From an uncultured Clostridia bacterium (GTDB taxonomy: Bacteria > Bacillota > Clostridia > Oscillospirales > Acutalibacteraceae): a DNA stretch of 54,753 nt. The position numbers and the translations under genes are program-made. Of this stretch, positions 19,082-27,520 are shown piece by piece. The stretch's first letter is position 1. Every line of letters begins with the position of its first letter. Under the pieces are notes generated by a model. That model was not told the origin of the DNA. It worked only from the letters and a program-made list of their open reading frames with translations, and ran no database searches. The stretch spans positions 1-54,753 of the forward strand of contig CALBNX010000009.1 of assembly GCA_937896885.1 (NCBI GenBank), in the 5' to 3' direction.

Positions 19082-20008
19082 ATGGCTAATATCAATAATA
19101 ATCTTGAATATGTCAATGAATGCGCATTGAAAAATCCCACGGATTTTGTGTTCAAATGCGAACAGAGATATAACAACATAATTGAAGATATTGCAAAACG
19201 CATTGTTGAAGAAACAGGACGCGAGATAGTTATGCTTGCAGGTCCGTCATCAGCGGGCAAGACAACAACTGCGAGAAAGCTTTGCGAAAAGCTCAATAAA
19301 AAAGGTGTTAAAACTTATGTTTTAAGTCTTGATGATTTTTATCTCAACCGTGAAGATATTCCTTATCTTCCTGACGGCACTCAGGACTACGAAACCGTTT
19401 ATGCTCTTGACCTTGACTTGTTCACAGAGTGTGTAAATCGTCTTTTAAAGGGTGAAACCGTTAAAAATCCCGTCTTTGATTTCACAACGGGCAAGAGAAG
19501 TGATAAAGAATTCAACGAGATTACCTTAGGCAAAGAAGATGTTGTAATTATCGAAGGTTTGCACGCGTTAAACCCTGTAATTACCGAAAAAATTCAAGGT
19601 AAACTCTTGAAAATTTATATAAATGTGTCATCACGAATTTATGATAACAAGGGTAACATCATTCTCAACAAGAGAAATATGCGATTTGTACGCAGAATGG
19701 TGCGCGACTATAAATTCCGTGACAGTTCAGTTGATAACACATATAAACTCTGGCGCAATGTGACAGCGGGTGAAGATAAATATCTCTTCCCATTTCGTGA
19801 CAATGCAGATATAAAAGTCAACACAATTCATCTCTATGAGAGTTGTGTACTTAAAAGTCAGGCGTTGCCATTACTCTATGAAAGTGAAATTTCAAACGAG
19901 TATAAAGACGACGCTAAAAAACTTTGCAAAGCATTAGAAAAATTTGAAGATATAAATATCTCATCAGTACCCGAAGATTCACTTCTTCGCGAATTTTTAG
20001 GAAAGTAG
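19082..20008 (+). CDS. Uridine kinase/phosphoribulokinase-family nucleoside kinase (short form)
   Basis: 308 residues. P-loop AGPSSAGKTTTARKL near residue 54, SLDDFYLNR, the base/sugar loop FDFTTGKRSDK, Walker-B-like VVIIEGLHALNP and the lid region RNMRFVRRMVRDYKFR. Many Clostridia carry a roughly 550-residue version with an N-terminal TGS/ThrRS-like half; here only about 40 residues precede the kinase domain. ATG 19082 follows AAGGAGTGG. Probably phosphorylates uridine or a related nucleoside; substrate not determined. Confidence 0.85.
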   Translation: MANINNNLEYVNECALKNPTDFVFKCEQRYNNIIEDIAKRIVEETGREIVMLAGPSSAGKTTTARKLCEKLNKKGVKTYVLSLDDFYLNREDIPYLPDGTQDYETVYALDLDLFTECVNRLLKGETVKNPVFDFTTGKRSDKEFNEITLGKEDVVIIEGLHALNPVITEKIQGKLLKIYINVSSRIYDNKGNIILNKRNMRFVRRMVRDYKFRDSSVDNTYKLWRNVTAGEDKYLFPFRDNADIKVNTIHLYESCVLKSQALPLLYESEISNEYKDDAKKLCKALEKFEDINISSVPEDSLLREFLGK

Positions 20009-20019
20009 GTGCTACTCTC

Positions 20020-21798
20020 TTGGCAGAAAAGAAAAGAAAAAGTCAAAGTCTTTTAAATGGCGCATTGGTTTTAAGCCTTGCAACACTCATAGTTAAAGTA
20101 ATAGGCGTTATTTATAAAATCCCACTTTCCAATATGATTGGTACTGTGGGACGTGGTTATTTCGACTCGGCTTATAACCTTTATATCCCGATTTATACAA
20201 TCTCAATGGCAGGTCTTCCTGTTGCCATTTCAAAAATGGTTTCACAACAACTTGCAATGGGTAATTTCAGAGATGTTAAACTCATACACAGAGTTGCAAA
20301 GAGATTATTCTTGATTATGGGTATTCTCGGCACTTTGGCAATGCTGATTTTAGCATATCCTTATGCATTGTCTGCAAAGAATATGGATGTTCTTCCTGCA
20401 ATTTTTGTGATTACACCATCAATTTTCTTCTGTTGCATAATGTCAAGTTATCGTGGATACTATAATGGTCTTCGCAATATGACACCAACTGCAATTTCAC
20501 AGGTTTTTGAGGCAGTTGGCAAATTGGCATTTGGGCTTGTTTGTGCAAAATTCGTTATTAATTATGGCTATTCTCGTTTTGAAGCAGGACTTTCTGTTTT
20601 CGGCAGAACAGTTGCAAATGAAACAGAAGCATTAAGCGCAATTTATCCTTATGCCGCAGCCGCCGCAGCTGCAGGTGTAACACTCGGCACAGTTGTTGGT
20701 ATGATTTATCTCTTTATCCTTTATAAAGTTAAAGGGGATAATATCACAAAATCAGAATTGGCAGCAGCACCAAAGCCAGAGAAATCAAGCGTTGTTGCAA
20801 AGAAACTTATTACTTTTGCAATTCCTGTTGTGGCAAGTTCATTGGTGTTCAGTATCACTAATTTAATCGACGCAATCACAATTCAAAACAGACTTGAACA
20901 TATGATTGTGAATAATATGGATTATATAAGAAATCTCTATTCTGTTGAACTTGCAAATGTGCTTGATGCTGACGTTAAAAACTTCTTGTATGGTGCATAT
21001 TCATTGTCTTTGGACTTTAAGAATTTGATTCCGTCAATCACAATGCCGTTAGGGATAAGCGCAATTCCGGCTCTTTCAGCAGCATGGGCAATAAAGAATA
21101 AAAAACAGATTAAAGTTTCTATTGAATCCGTGCTTCGTGTAACAATGATTATCGCAATGCCTTGCGGAATCGGTATGGGCGTGCTCGCTCAACCAATTCT
21201 TGCAGCATTCTATGGTAGCGGTAATTCAGCAGCAGGTATATCTATTGCAGCACCTGTAATGGCTGTTTATGGCTATTCAATTTTTTTAATGGCTTTGTCA
21301 CAACCAATGACAAATATGCTTCAGGCACTCGACCGTGCAAAAATCCCACTCATTTCATTATCTTTGGGTGCAATTGCAAAGCTTGTTGCAAACTATATTC
21401 TTGTTGCAATTCCAAGTATTAATGTAAATGGCGCAGTAATCGGTACAATTATCTGCTATGCAATTATTGTAATCATCAATTTAGGCGCTCTCATATTCAC
21501 AGCAAAGATTAAACTTAATTTCATATCTGTGTTCATAAAGCCTGCATTCTGTGGTGTCCTTTGCGGACTTGCCGCTTATACATCCTTCGGTCTTTGCAAC
21601 CGATTTATTCCTGAATTCCAACTTGCAGGTCACTCACTCAAAACCATACTCTGCTTAGGTGTGGGAATCGGTTTTGGTGGTCTTGTTTACTTAATTTCTA
21701 TGCTTTTAATCAAAGGAATAGCAAAAGATGACGTAAATATGCTTCCAAAGGGAGAAAAAATCGCAAAAATACTTGCAAAATATGGATTTATAGAGTAA
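20020..21798 (+). CDS. SpoVB/YabM-type polysaccharide flippase (MOP superfamily)
   Basis: 592-residue integral membrane protein with about 14 hydrophobic helices. The N-terminal SLLNGALVLSLATLIVKVIG and GTVGRGYFDSAYNLY are typical of the MATE/MurJ-like SpoVB family, which moves lipid-linked glycans across the membrane. The start is TTG (20020-20022) with AGGTG 8 bases upstream. Upstream of mazG and hup-rqcP it matches the Bacillus yabM-yabN-yabO block. It may flip lipid II or a spore-cortex precursor; a different glycan is possible. Confidence 0.88.
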   Translation: MAEKKRKSQSLLNGALVLSLATLIVKVIGVIYKIPLSNMIGTVGRGYFDSAYNLYIPIYTISMAGLPVAISKMVSQQLAMGNFRDVKLIHRVAKRLFLIMGILGTLAMLILAYPYALSAKNMDVLPAIFVITPSIFFCCIMSSYRGYYNGLRNMTPTAISQVFEAVGKLAFGLVCAKFVINYGYSRFEAGLSVFGRTVANETEALSAIYPYAAAAAAAGVTLGTVVGMIYLFILYKVKGDNITKSELAAAPKPEKSSVVAKKLITFAIPVVASSLVFSITNLIDAITIQNRLEHMIVNNMDYIRNLYSVELANVLDADVKNFLYGAYSLSLDFKNLIPSITMPLGISAIPALSAAWAIKNKKQIKVSIESVLRVTMIIAMPCGIGMGVLAQPILAAFYGSGNSAAGISIAAPVMAVYGYSIFLMALSQPMTNMLQALDRAKIPLISLSLGAIAKLVANYILVAIPSINVNGAVIGTIICYAIIVIINLGALIFTAKIKLNFISVFIKPAFCGVLCGLAAYTSFGLCNRFIPEFQLAGHSLKTILCLGVGIGFGGLVYLISMLLIKGIAKDDVNMLPKGEKIAKILAKYGFIE

Positions 21799-21825
21799 AA
21801 TAATGAAGTGTAAAGGGTGACAGGA

Positions 21826-22635
21826 ATGATTGATAACTTTCAGCTTAAAGAGAATTATGATATTAACGATTTAGTCGATATCGTCGAAATTCTCCGTTCA
21901 CCTGAAGGTTGCCCTTGGGATAGAGAGCAAGACCACAAATCAATCCGTCGTGATTTTCTTGAAGAAACTTATGAAGTTATCGAGGCAATCAATAAAGATG
22001 ACCGTGATGGGCTTTTAGAAGAACTTGGCGATGTTTTGTTGCAGGTTGTTTTCCACACTCAGATTGAGCGTGAGAAAGGCTCATTTGAATTGAGCGATGT
22101 TGCTGACGGAATCTGCAAGAAAATGATTGAGCGCCATCCACATGTTTTTGGCAATGTTAATGCTGAAACAAGTGAGCAGGTTTTAGAAAATTGGGATGTT
22201 ATTAAAAAACAGACTAAAAAGCAAAAGAGCCAGACAGACTCAATGCTTTCAATTCCACGTGAGTTCCCGGCATTGATGAGAGCCGATAAGGTCCAGAAAA
22301 AAGCCGCAAAGGTCGGTTTTGATTGGGATTCTGTTGATGGCGCATTCGAAAAAGTCAGCGAAGAACTCCAAGAGCTTAAAGAAGCGGTTTTAATGGGCGC
22401 ACAAGATAATGTTCTCGAAGAACTAGGTGATTTGCTCTTTTCAGTTGTAAATGTTTCAAGATTTATTAAGGTTGATAGTGAAGAAGCATTGACAGGTGCG
22501 ACTGATAAATTCATTGACCGATTCTCGAAAGTCGAAGAAATGGCAAAAGAGCAAGGGCTCGATATGAAAGAAACAAGTCTCGAAGAACTTGACAAACTTT
22601 GGGACAAAGCTAAACAGGTATCAAAAAAGGATTAA
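21826..22635 (+). CDS. mazG: Nucleoside triphosphate pyrophosphohydrolase MazG
   Basis: 269 residues with two tandem MazG folds. The first has LRSPEGCPWDREQDHKSIR and EETYEVIEAI plus EELGDVLLQVVFH; the second repeats EELGDLLFSVVNVSRF. It hydrolyses NTPs to NMP and PPi, cleaning the nucleotide pool. ATG 21826 has AAAGGG 8 bases upstream; an in-frame GTG at 21817 overlaps that site. Bacillus yabN, its equivalent, has an extra methylase domain that is absent here. Confidence 0.95.
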   Translation: MIDNFQLKENYDINDLVDIVEILRSPEGCPWDREQDHKSIRRDFLEETYEVIEAINKDDRDGLLEELGDVLLQVVFHTQIEREKGSFELSDVADGICKKMIERHPHVFGNVNAETSEQVLENWDVIKKQTKKQKSQTDSMLSIPREFPALMRADKVQKKAAKVGFDWDSVDGAFEKVSEELQELKEAVLMGAQDNVLEELGDLLFSVVNVSRFIKVDSEEALTGATDKFIDRFSKVEEMAKEQGLDMKETSLEELDKLWDKAKQVSKKD

Positions 22636-22684
22636 ATCCTTTTTAGGATAAATAAAGAGAAAATTTTATTTGGAGGAATTACAA

Positions 22685-22957
22685 ATGAATAAGACAGAAC
22701 TCGTAGCAGCAGTTGCTGCAAAAGCAGGCATTTCAAAGAAAGACGCAGACGCAGCAGTAGCAGCAGTTTTCGCATCAGTTACAGACGCTCTTGCAAAGGG
22801 TGACAAAGTTCAGCTCATCGGTTTCGGTACATTCGAAGTTAGAGCAAGAAACGCTAAGACAGCTCGCAACCCAAGAACAGGCGAAACAATGACAGTTCCA
22901 GCAACAAAAGTTCCAGCTTTCAAAGCAGGTGCAGCTCTTAAAGCAGCAGTTAAATAA
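22685..22957 (+). CDS. hup: HU family DNA-binding protein
   Basis: 90 residues, a typical HU monomer: MNKTELVAAVAAKAGISKKDA, the beta-arm segment around ARNAKTARNPRTGE with the conserved RNP, and a C-terminal VPAFKAGAALK. ATG 22685 follows a strong GGAGGAATTAC; the TTG at 22670 is inside that ribosome site. Bends and compacts DNA. A strong terminator follows, so hup is likely the highly expressed end of a transcript. Confidence 0.98.
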   Translation: MNKTELVAAVAAKAGISKKDADAAVAAVFASVTDALAKGDKVQLIGFGTFEVRARNAKTARNPRTGETMTVPATKVPAFKAGAALKAAVK

Positions 22958-22974
22958 TTAAACTTTTGTAAAAC

Positions 22975-23003
22975 AGGGAGTCGTTTTCGGCTCCCTATTT
23001 TTT
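22975..23003 (+). terminator. Intrinsic terminator after hup
   Basis: AGGGAGtCG / CGgCTCCCT hairpin with a TTTT loop, followed by T7-8. Confidence 0.88.
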
Positions 23004-23008
23004 TGATT

Positions 23009-23057
23009 ACCTCCCTTGTTAAAGGGAGGGGGACCATCGAAGATGGTGGAGGGATTC
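23009..23057 (+). repeat. Small two-hairpin dispersed-type repeat supplying the rqcP ribosome site
   Basis: Two adjacent palindromes, CTCCCTT/AAGGGAG and ACCATC/GATGGT, ending in GGAGGG. The form (CTCCCTT..AAGGGAGG..GGAGGGATTC) resembles short palindromic repeats seen across Clostridia. The final GGAGGG (23047-23052) is 9 bases before the rqcP ATG and is its only good ribosome site. Confidence 0.6.
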
Positions 23058-23061
23058 CACA

Positions 23062-23304
23062 ATGCGATTAGACAAATATTTAAAAGTATCAAGAATAATA
23101 AAAAGAAGAACAGTTGCAAACGAAGTCTGTGACGCAGGCAAGGTGAGTGTGGCTGGTCGTGTGGTTAAGGCATCTTATGATGTTAAAGAAGGGGATATCC
23201 TTGAAATCACATTCGGCGAAAAAGTGACAAAATATAAAGTTCTCACCGTCACCGAACACGCAACAAAGCAGAGTGCAAGTGAAATGTATGAAGAAATAAA
23301 ATAA
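23062..23304 (+). CDS. rqcP: RqcP/YabO, S4-domain ribosome quality control factor
   Basis: 80 residues, almost entirely an S4 RNA-binding domain: MRLDKYLKVSRIIKRRTVANE then AGKVSVAGRVVKASYDVKEGD. The sequence is close to Bacillus YabO/RqcP, which stabilises P-site tRNA on stalled 50S subunits so that RqcH can add alanine tails. The mazG-hup-rqcP order matches the Bacillus yab region. The ribosome site lies in the palindromic repeat directly upstream. An Hsp15-like role is the alternative. Confidence 0.92.
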   Translation: MRLDKYLKVSRIIKRRTVANEVCDAGKVSVAGRVVKASYDVKEGDILEITFGEKVTKYKVLTVTEHATKQSASEMYEEIK

Positions 23305-23328
23305 AGCAGTCCATAAGGACTGCTTTTT
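23303..23328 (+). terminator. Intrinsic terminator after rqcP
   Basis: AAAGCAGTCC / GGACTGCTTT hairpin with an ATAA loop and a T5 tail. Confidence 0.92.
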
Positions 23329-23362
23329 GTTTTGCTTTTTTTAGTTTTTGAGTTCTTGCGTT

Positions 23363-23806
23363 TTATTTTGTTCCTGTTGAGCCAAATCCACCACTACCTC
23401 GGTCTGTGTCGTCAAGGTCATTTACTTCAATAATTTCTGGCAATTCTACAGGCTCAATTACCATCTGTGCAATTCTCTCAAATGGCTCGATGGTGTATTC
23501 AGGGTCAGTCTGCTTTATAACACCAACACAAATTTCACCACGATAATCGCTGTCAATAACACCAACAGAGTTTAAAAGTCCGATTCCGTGTTTGATAGCA
23601 AGTCCACTTCGTGCATAGATAAATGCCGCATAGTGTGGGTCGTCAAGACCTATTGCAATACCTGTTGGAATAATCGCTTTGTCGCCTTTTTTGAGAGTAA
23701 TTGGCTCGTCAATACAAGCATAAAGGTCCATACCTGCGCTGCCTGTGGTTGCACGAGTTGGAATTCTCGCATTTTCTCTAACTTTCTTTATTTTCAAAGT
23801 TTCCAT
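23363..23806 (-). CDS. dut: dUTP diphosphatase
   Basis: 147 residues, trimeric dUTPase family. Motifs in order: AGMDLYA (I), ARSGLAIK (II), GVIDSDYRGE (III), ERIAQMVI (IV) and the glycine-rich C-terminal RGSGGFGSTG (V). Converts dUTP to dUMP. The ATG shares one base with the stop of the upstream U32 gene (TAATG) and is served by AGAGGTG, so it is translationally coupled. Confidence 0.97.
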   Translation of the reverse strand: METLKIKKVRENARIPTRATTGSAGMDLYACIDEPITLKKGDKAIIPTGIAIGLDDPHYAAFIYARSGLAIKHGIGLLNSVGVIDSDYRGEICVGVIKQTDPEYTIEPFERIAQMVIEPVELPEIIEVNDLDDTDRGSGGFGSTGTK

Positions 23807-25833
23807 TATTCAACACCTCTATATAAAAGTCCACGGGTAAATTCAATCTGTGGCTTTTTCTCTTTTTCATAAGCGTCTAAAATCTCTTTAACTTCTCTTG
23901 TTGACTCGGTTGTAAAGTTAAAGAATAAAATATCAGCAGGTGGGATTTCTCTCATTCTGTCACCCATATAAATTGGTCGTGAATTGAGAATTTCAGAATA
24001 TCCCATAAAGCATTTCACAGGGAATTTAATACCCATTCTATCTGTTATCTCACTGTTTCTCTTGCACTCAGCACAGCTCTTGCCATTTTTTACAGGACAA
24101 TTTCTTGTGAGCATAAGTGGAATTCTGCCGTAAACGGTAATTCCCTTAGGTGTCGGTGCAGAAATATTTTTGAAATTATCAAGGGTACATTCATTTGAGA
24201 TAATTACTTCGTCAATTCCAAGCGATTTTGCCATATCCATTGAATGTGAGTTGAGAATATTAAGTGAAGGTGAAGCAACCACCTTTTTGCCACATTTTTT
24301 CGCAACTGCAACTGCATCAAGAGTGTGACAAAGCACAAAATATGCAGAAGAATTTGAGAGCATTTTCTCAACCTTTTGAGAATTACCAAACATTCCGTGT
24401 GGTAATTCTACACCATAGGCATTTTCTTTAACGATTTCGTCATCTGTACCAAGTGGCACAAAAACAATATGCTCTTTTGCGCTTTCAGGGATTTGCCCAA
24501 CATTGTCAAATCTTAGATAGAGCATTCTATCGTCATTTGATTCTATATTTGACGGAATAGACGGCTCGTTTATGCTTCTCTCACTTTCACCGAGAATTGA
24601 TTGTGTCAAAAATGCAAGAGCCTTTCTTCGCATCCCGTTAAGCGCAGAAACGGGGAGTGAATAGTCAATTTCACCCTTGATTTCAACACTTGTTGCATTG
24701 AATTGTGTGCCACCACATTTTTTGAGTGCATCAACAATTCTACCTTCTGCAATCGGTCTGTTTATCGGTGCTTCACAAAGCATATCACTTTCTACCATAG
24801 CAATATGATTTTCATATTTTGCCGTGAGTGTTGCCTTTTCACCGATTTTGCCACGGAATTTAAAGCTGATGTCATATCGTGGCAATTCTTTTTCATAATT
24901 TATCGAATATTTATTAAGTAAATCCTTTGTAGCCGACTGAACATTCTCTTTTTCGCGGTAGCCGAACATATCTCGACCAAGTTTGTCCTGATAATAACCA
25001 TCGGTAAAGCCTGAACGAGAGAAAAGGTCGCTTAAATCTTTTTGAATATCAAAGTTATATTCATTACTTACCGATTTTTTACAAGCCTTAACTGCAGCGC
25101 TCACATATTCAGGGCGTTTCATTCTGCCTTCGATTTTGAATGAGCAAACACCCATTTTTGAAAGCTCGGGGATATGCTCAATTAAAGATAAATCTTTAAG
25201 GCTTAAATCGCGTCCTGTGCCGTTTTCTACTTTAAAAGGTAAACGACAAGGTTGAGCACAAAGACCGCGATTTCCGCTTCGTGAGCCCAATACTGCACTC
25301 ATAAGACATTGACCTGAAACACACATACAAAGTGCACCGTGAATAAACACTTCAAGGTCAATAGGGGACTCTTTGCAAAGCTCTTTGATTTCGTTAAAGC
25401 TTAGTTCTCTTGGGAGAACTGCACGAGAAAATCCCAATTCTTTGAGAACTTTAAGACCTTCTAAAGTGCCCACACTTAACTGTGTTGACGCGTGCATTTC
25501 TATGTCAGGGCAAATTTCACGAACAAGTCTTGCAACACCCAAATCCTGAATAATAATGGCGTCAGCACCAGAACTGCAAATCTTCTTGATGGTATCAATA
25601 ACATCTGAAAGTTCGCAGTCTTTAATAAGGGTGTTAAGAGTAATATGTACCTTAACACCCCTGCTGTGACAATATTTAATTGCGTTTTCAATTTGCTCGT
25701 CAGTAAAATTCTGGGCATTTCTTCGCGCGTTGAAATTGCCCATACCTAAATACACCGCATCAGCACCACTCAGCACTGCGGCTTTAAGGGTTTCTTCGCT
25801 ACCAACGGGAGCAAGAATTTCAACTTTATTCAT
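23806..25833 (-). CDS. U32 family protein (RlhA-like, DUF3656 region)
   Basis: 675 residues. N-terminal TIM-barrel opening ILAPVGSEETLKAAVLSGADAVYLG, the U32 signature VFIHGALCMCVSGQC...RSGNRGLCAQPC with clustered Cys, and a long C-terminal part like DUF3656. U32 proteins were named peptidases but several are Fe-S or prephenate-dependent RNA hydroxylases (E. coli RlhA modifies 23S rRNA C2501), so an rRNA or tRNA hydroxylase is the better guess. ATG 25833 has GGAG 6 bases upstream and overlaps the zapA stop by 8 bases; the TTG-like frame extends to 25848. Confidence 0.88.
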   Translation of the reverse strand: MNKVEILAPVGSEETLKAAVLSGADAVYLGMGNFNARRNAQNFTDEQIENAIKYCHSRGVKVHITLNTLIKDCELSDVIDTIKKICSSGADAIIIQDLGVARLVREICPDIEMHASTQLSVGTLEGLKVLKELGFSRAVLPRELSFNEIKELCKESPIDLEVFIHGALCMCVSGQCLMSAVLGSRSGNRGLCAQPCRLPFKVENGTGRDLSLKDLSLIEHIPELSKMGVCSFKIEGRMKRPEYVSAAVKACKKSVSNEYNFDIQKDLSDLFSRSGFTDGYYQDKLGRDMFGYREKENVQSATKDLLNKYSINYEKELPRYDISFKFRGKIGEKATLTAKYENHIAMVESDMLCEAPINRPIAEGRIVDALKKCGGTQFNATSVEIKGEIDYSLPVSALNGMRRKALAFLTQSILGESERSINEPSIPSNIESNDDRMLYLRFDNVGQIPESAKEHIVFVPLGTDDEIVKENAYGVELPHGMFGNSQKVEKMLSNSSAYFVLCHTLDAVAVAKKCGKKVVASPSLNILNSHSMDMAKSLGIDEVIISNECTLDNFKNISAPTPKGITVYGRIPLMLTRNCPVKNGKSCAECKRNSEITDRMGIKFPVKCFMGYSEILNSRPIYMGDRMREIPPADILFFNFTTESTREVKEILDAYEKEKKPQIEFTRGLLYRGVE

Positions 25834-26215
25834 CAATTTCTCCGTCATTAGCTTTTTCGGATTTTGCGAAAAGATTTATCTGGTCATTCTTGAATTTTGC
25901 CTCTGTTTTGATTCTTTCAAGCTCACGCTTATAATAATCTCTTTCAGATTTAGCCTTTGCAGCATCTTCAAGATATTCTTTAATTTGATTACGGAAATTT
26001 TCAGTCTCTGCCTGTGCCTTTGAAAGCTCATTAGCAAGGTCAAGAGAAACAAGCACAGCTGCTTGATTAGCAGAAATAAAAGATGTTGCCTTTAAAATTT
26101 CAGACATCTTTTTATCAATTAACTGACCTAATTCTTCTGTGTGCTCAACGCTCTCGTCTGTGCAAATAAAATATTTAACACCACAAATATCAAGTCTGAC
26201 TCTGTTTTTATCCAT
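25826..26215 (-). CDS. zapA: Cell division protein ZapA
   Basis: 129 residues. N-terminal beta-strand region VRLDICGVKYFI, then a helix with HTEELGQLIDKKMSEI and LVSLDLANELSKAQ, and a long C-terminal coiled coil rich in K/E. ZapA tetramers bundle FtsZ filaments. ATG 26215 is chosen because GGAGTG precedes it by 8 bases; the frame is open to an ATG at 26236. The zapA-U32 order is common in Clostridia. Confidence 0.88.
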   Translation of the reverse strand: MDKNRVRLDICGVKYFICTDESVEHTEELGQLIDKKMSEILKATSFISANQAAVLVSLDLANELSKAQAETENFRNQIKEYLEDAAKAKSERDYYKRELERIKTEAKFKNDQINLFAKSEKANDGEIDE

Positions 26216-26281
26216 AACTTTCACACTCCGATACATTTATATTGTAATTGTATCACATAAATATATGATTTTCAAGTTGCT

Positions 26282-26581
26282 TTATTTATGCCCGAAAAGT
26301 GCTTCAAATAGTCCGGGATTAGAGCATTTTTTACATTCTGGGGGACAATCAAAATCCACTAAAATCGTGTCATCCCCAATGACTTTAATATCATTCCAAC
26401 AAATTTTAATGTCTTGGTATTTGCCAAGTAATCCAAAGCATTTTGACTTGCCCCAGATTATAATCGAAATAAGACATCCTGAGCAAGTGTCAATTTCAAC
26501 ATCACAAACATTACCGAGTCTGCAACCGTCCGATAAATTTATAACTTCTTTCTCTCTCATATCTGTAACAAAACAATTCAT
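26282..26581 (-). CDS. ymxH: YlmC/YmxH family sporulation protein (PRC-barrel)
   Basis: 99 residues. PRC-barrel signature EVINLSDGCRLGNVCDVEID, followed by WNDIKVIGDDTILVD. This small family is encoded next to sigE-sigG in Bacillus and is counted as sporulation-associated; the molecular role is unknown. Here the C-terminal half carries a CPPECKKC cluster and Cys near CSGC, more Cys than usual. ATG 26581 is preferred, with GGGGTG 9 bases upstream; that ribosome site lies in a hairpin (26591-26618). Directly downstream of sigG. Confidence 0.85.
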   Translation of the reverse strand: MNCFVTDMREKEVINLSDGCRLGNVCDVEIDTCSGCLISIIIWGKSKCFGLLGKYQDIKICWNDIKVIGDDTILVDFDCPPECKKCSNPGLFEALFGHK

Positions 26582-26590
26582 ATATGAAAA

Positions 26591-26618
26591 CACCCCTGCA
26601 ATATAATATGCAAGGGTG
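26591..26618 (-). promoter_or_regulatory. Hairpin between sigG and ymxH covering the ymxH ribosome site
   Basis: CACCCyTGCA / TGCArGGGTG inverted repeat (9 of 10 pairs) with an 8-base AT loop. In minus-strand RNA the 3' arm contains GGGGUG, the ymxH ribosome site, followed by only UUUU. It may be a weak terminator/attenuator or a translation-limiting hairpin. Confidence 0.55.
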
Positions 26619-26629
26619 GGGGGATATTA

Positions 26630-27400
26630 TCAACTTTCTTTAATTTTCTTGATTGCACCTTTTTCGAGACGACTCACTTGTGCTTGGCTTATTCCCACTT
26701 CTTCTGCAACTTCCATCTGAGTCTTGCCCTGCATAAAACGGAGATTTAAAATCTGTTTTTCGCGCTCACCAAGATTTTTAATTGCTTCTTTAATTGATAT
26801 TTCATTGAGCCAATCGTCATCACTCTCCGAACTTCCAACTTGGTCCATAACATAAATTGTGTCACCACCGTCAGAATAAACGGGTTCATAAAGGGATATG
26901 GGCTCAACGATTGCTTCTAAGGCTAAAACCACATCAACGGGCTCGATTTCCATTTCTTTTGCGATTTCTTCAATGGTGGCATCACGTCCCAAATCATTTT
27001 GTATTCGCTCTTTAATCTGCATTGCGTGATATGCGGTATCACGAAGTGAACGACTGACTCTGATTGTGTTGTAATCTCTTAAATATCGACGAATTTCACC
27101 GATAATCATAGGTACAGCATAGGTTGAAAATCGCACATTTTGTGTAATATCAAAATTGTCGATTGCTTTAATGAGTCCAATGCACCCAACCTGAAACAAG
27201 TCGTCGGGATTTTCACCACGATTTGCGAATCTTTGAATAACCGACAAAACAAGTCGCAAATTACCTTCAACTAATTCCCGACGGGCTTTTTCATCTCCCG
27301 TTTCTCTGATTTTTTTTAGTAACGCCATTTTTTCTGCTTCTTTTAAAACCTTAAGTTTTGTTGTATTTACACCACAAATTTCAACTCTCGTAAATTGCAA
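26630..27400 (-). CDS. sigG: Forespore sigma factor SigG
   Basis: 256 residues, late forespore RNA polymerase sigma factor. The N-terminal VEICGVNTTKLKVLK is the SigG-specific leader; region 2 has NLRLVLSVIQRFANRGENPDDLFQVGCIGL..FSTYAVPMIIGEIRR; region 4 has GKTQMEVAEEVGISQAQVSRLEK. The start is a TTG at 27398-27400, eight bases after GGGAG (27409-27413), giving MQFTRVEICGV. That ribosome site is buried in a large hairpin. Presence of sigG shows the host belongs to a spore-forming lineage. ymxH follows; glmS is upstream. Confidence 0.96.
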   Translation of the reverse strand: MQFTRVEICGVNTTKLKVLKEAEKMALLKKIRETGDEKARRELVEGNLRLVLSVIQRFANRGENPDDLFQVGCIGLIKAIDNFDITQNVRFSTYAVPMIIGEIRRYLRDYNTIRVSRSLRDTAYHAMQIKERIQNDLGRDATIEEIAKEMEIEPVDVVLALEAIVEPISLYEPVYSDGGDTIYVMDQVGSSESDDDWLNEISIKEAIKNLGEREKQILNLRFMQGKTQMEVAEEVGISQAQVSRLEKGAIKKIKES

Positions 27401-27407
27401 AAAAACC

Positions 27408-27465
27408 ACTCCCGAATATAGTTTCAATAAAAGTATTACCAAATACTGAAACTCTAAACGGGAGT
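27408..27465 (-). promoter_or_regulatory. Three-part leader hairpin sequestering the sigG ribosome site
   Basis: Nested inverted repeats: ACTCCCG (27408-27414) with CGGGAGT (27459-27465), AGTTTCA (27420-27426) with TGAAACT (27447-27453), and GTATT (27433-27437) with AATAC (27442-27446). The outer pair has a symmetric 5/5 internal loop. In sigG mRNA the last arm CGGGAGU contains the ribosome site, so the folded leader would block initiation at the UUG start. Confidence 0.75.
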
Positions 27466-27520
27466 TTTAATTTAAATAAAAAGCATATTAAAATTTTGTT
27501 CGACAAATTCTATTTTGTAA

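Noticed and set aside
20640..20690. Ala-rich run in the flippase as a possible low-complexity error
   Set aside because: The frame continues cleanly and lies in a predicted membrane helix; ordinary for this family.
27466..27520. Sigma-F/sigma-G promoter upstream of the sigG hairpin
   Set aside because: A GAATA resembling a -35 is present but no convincing -10 at the right spacing could be found by eye; not called.
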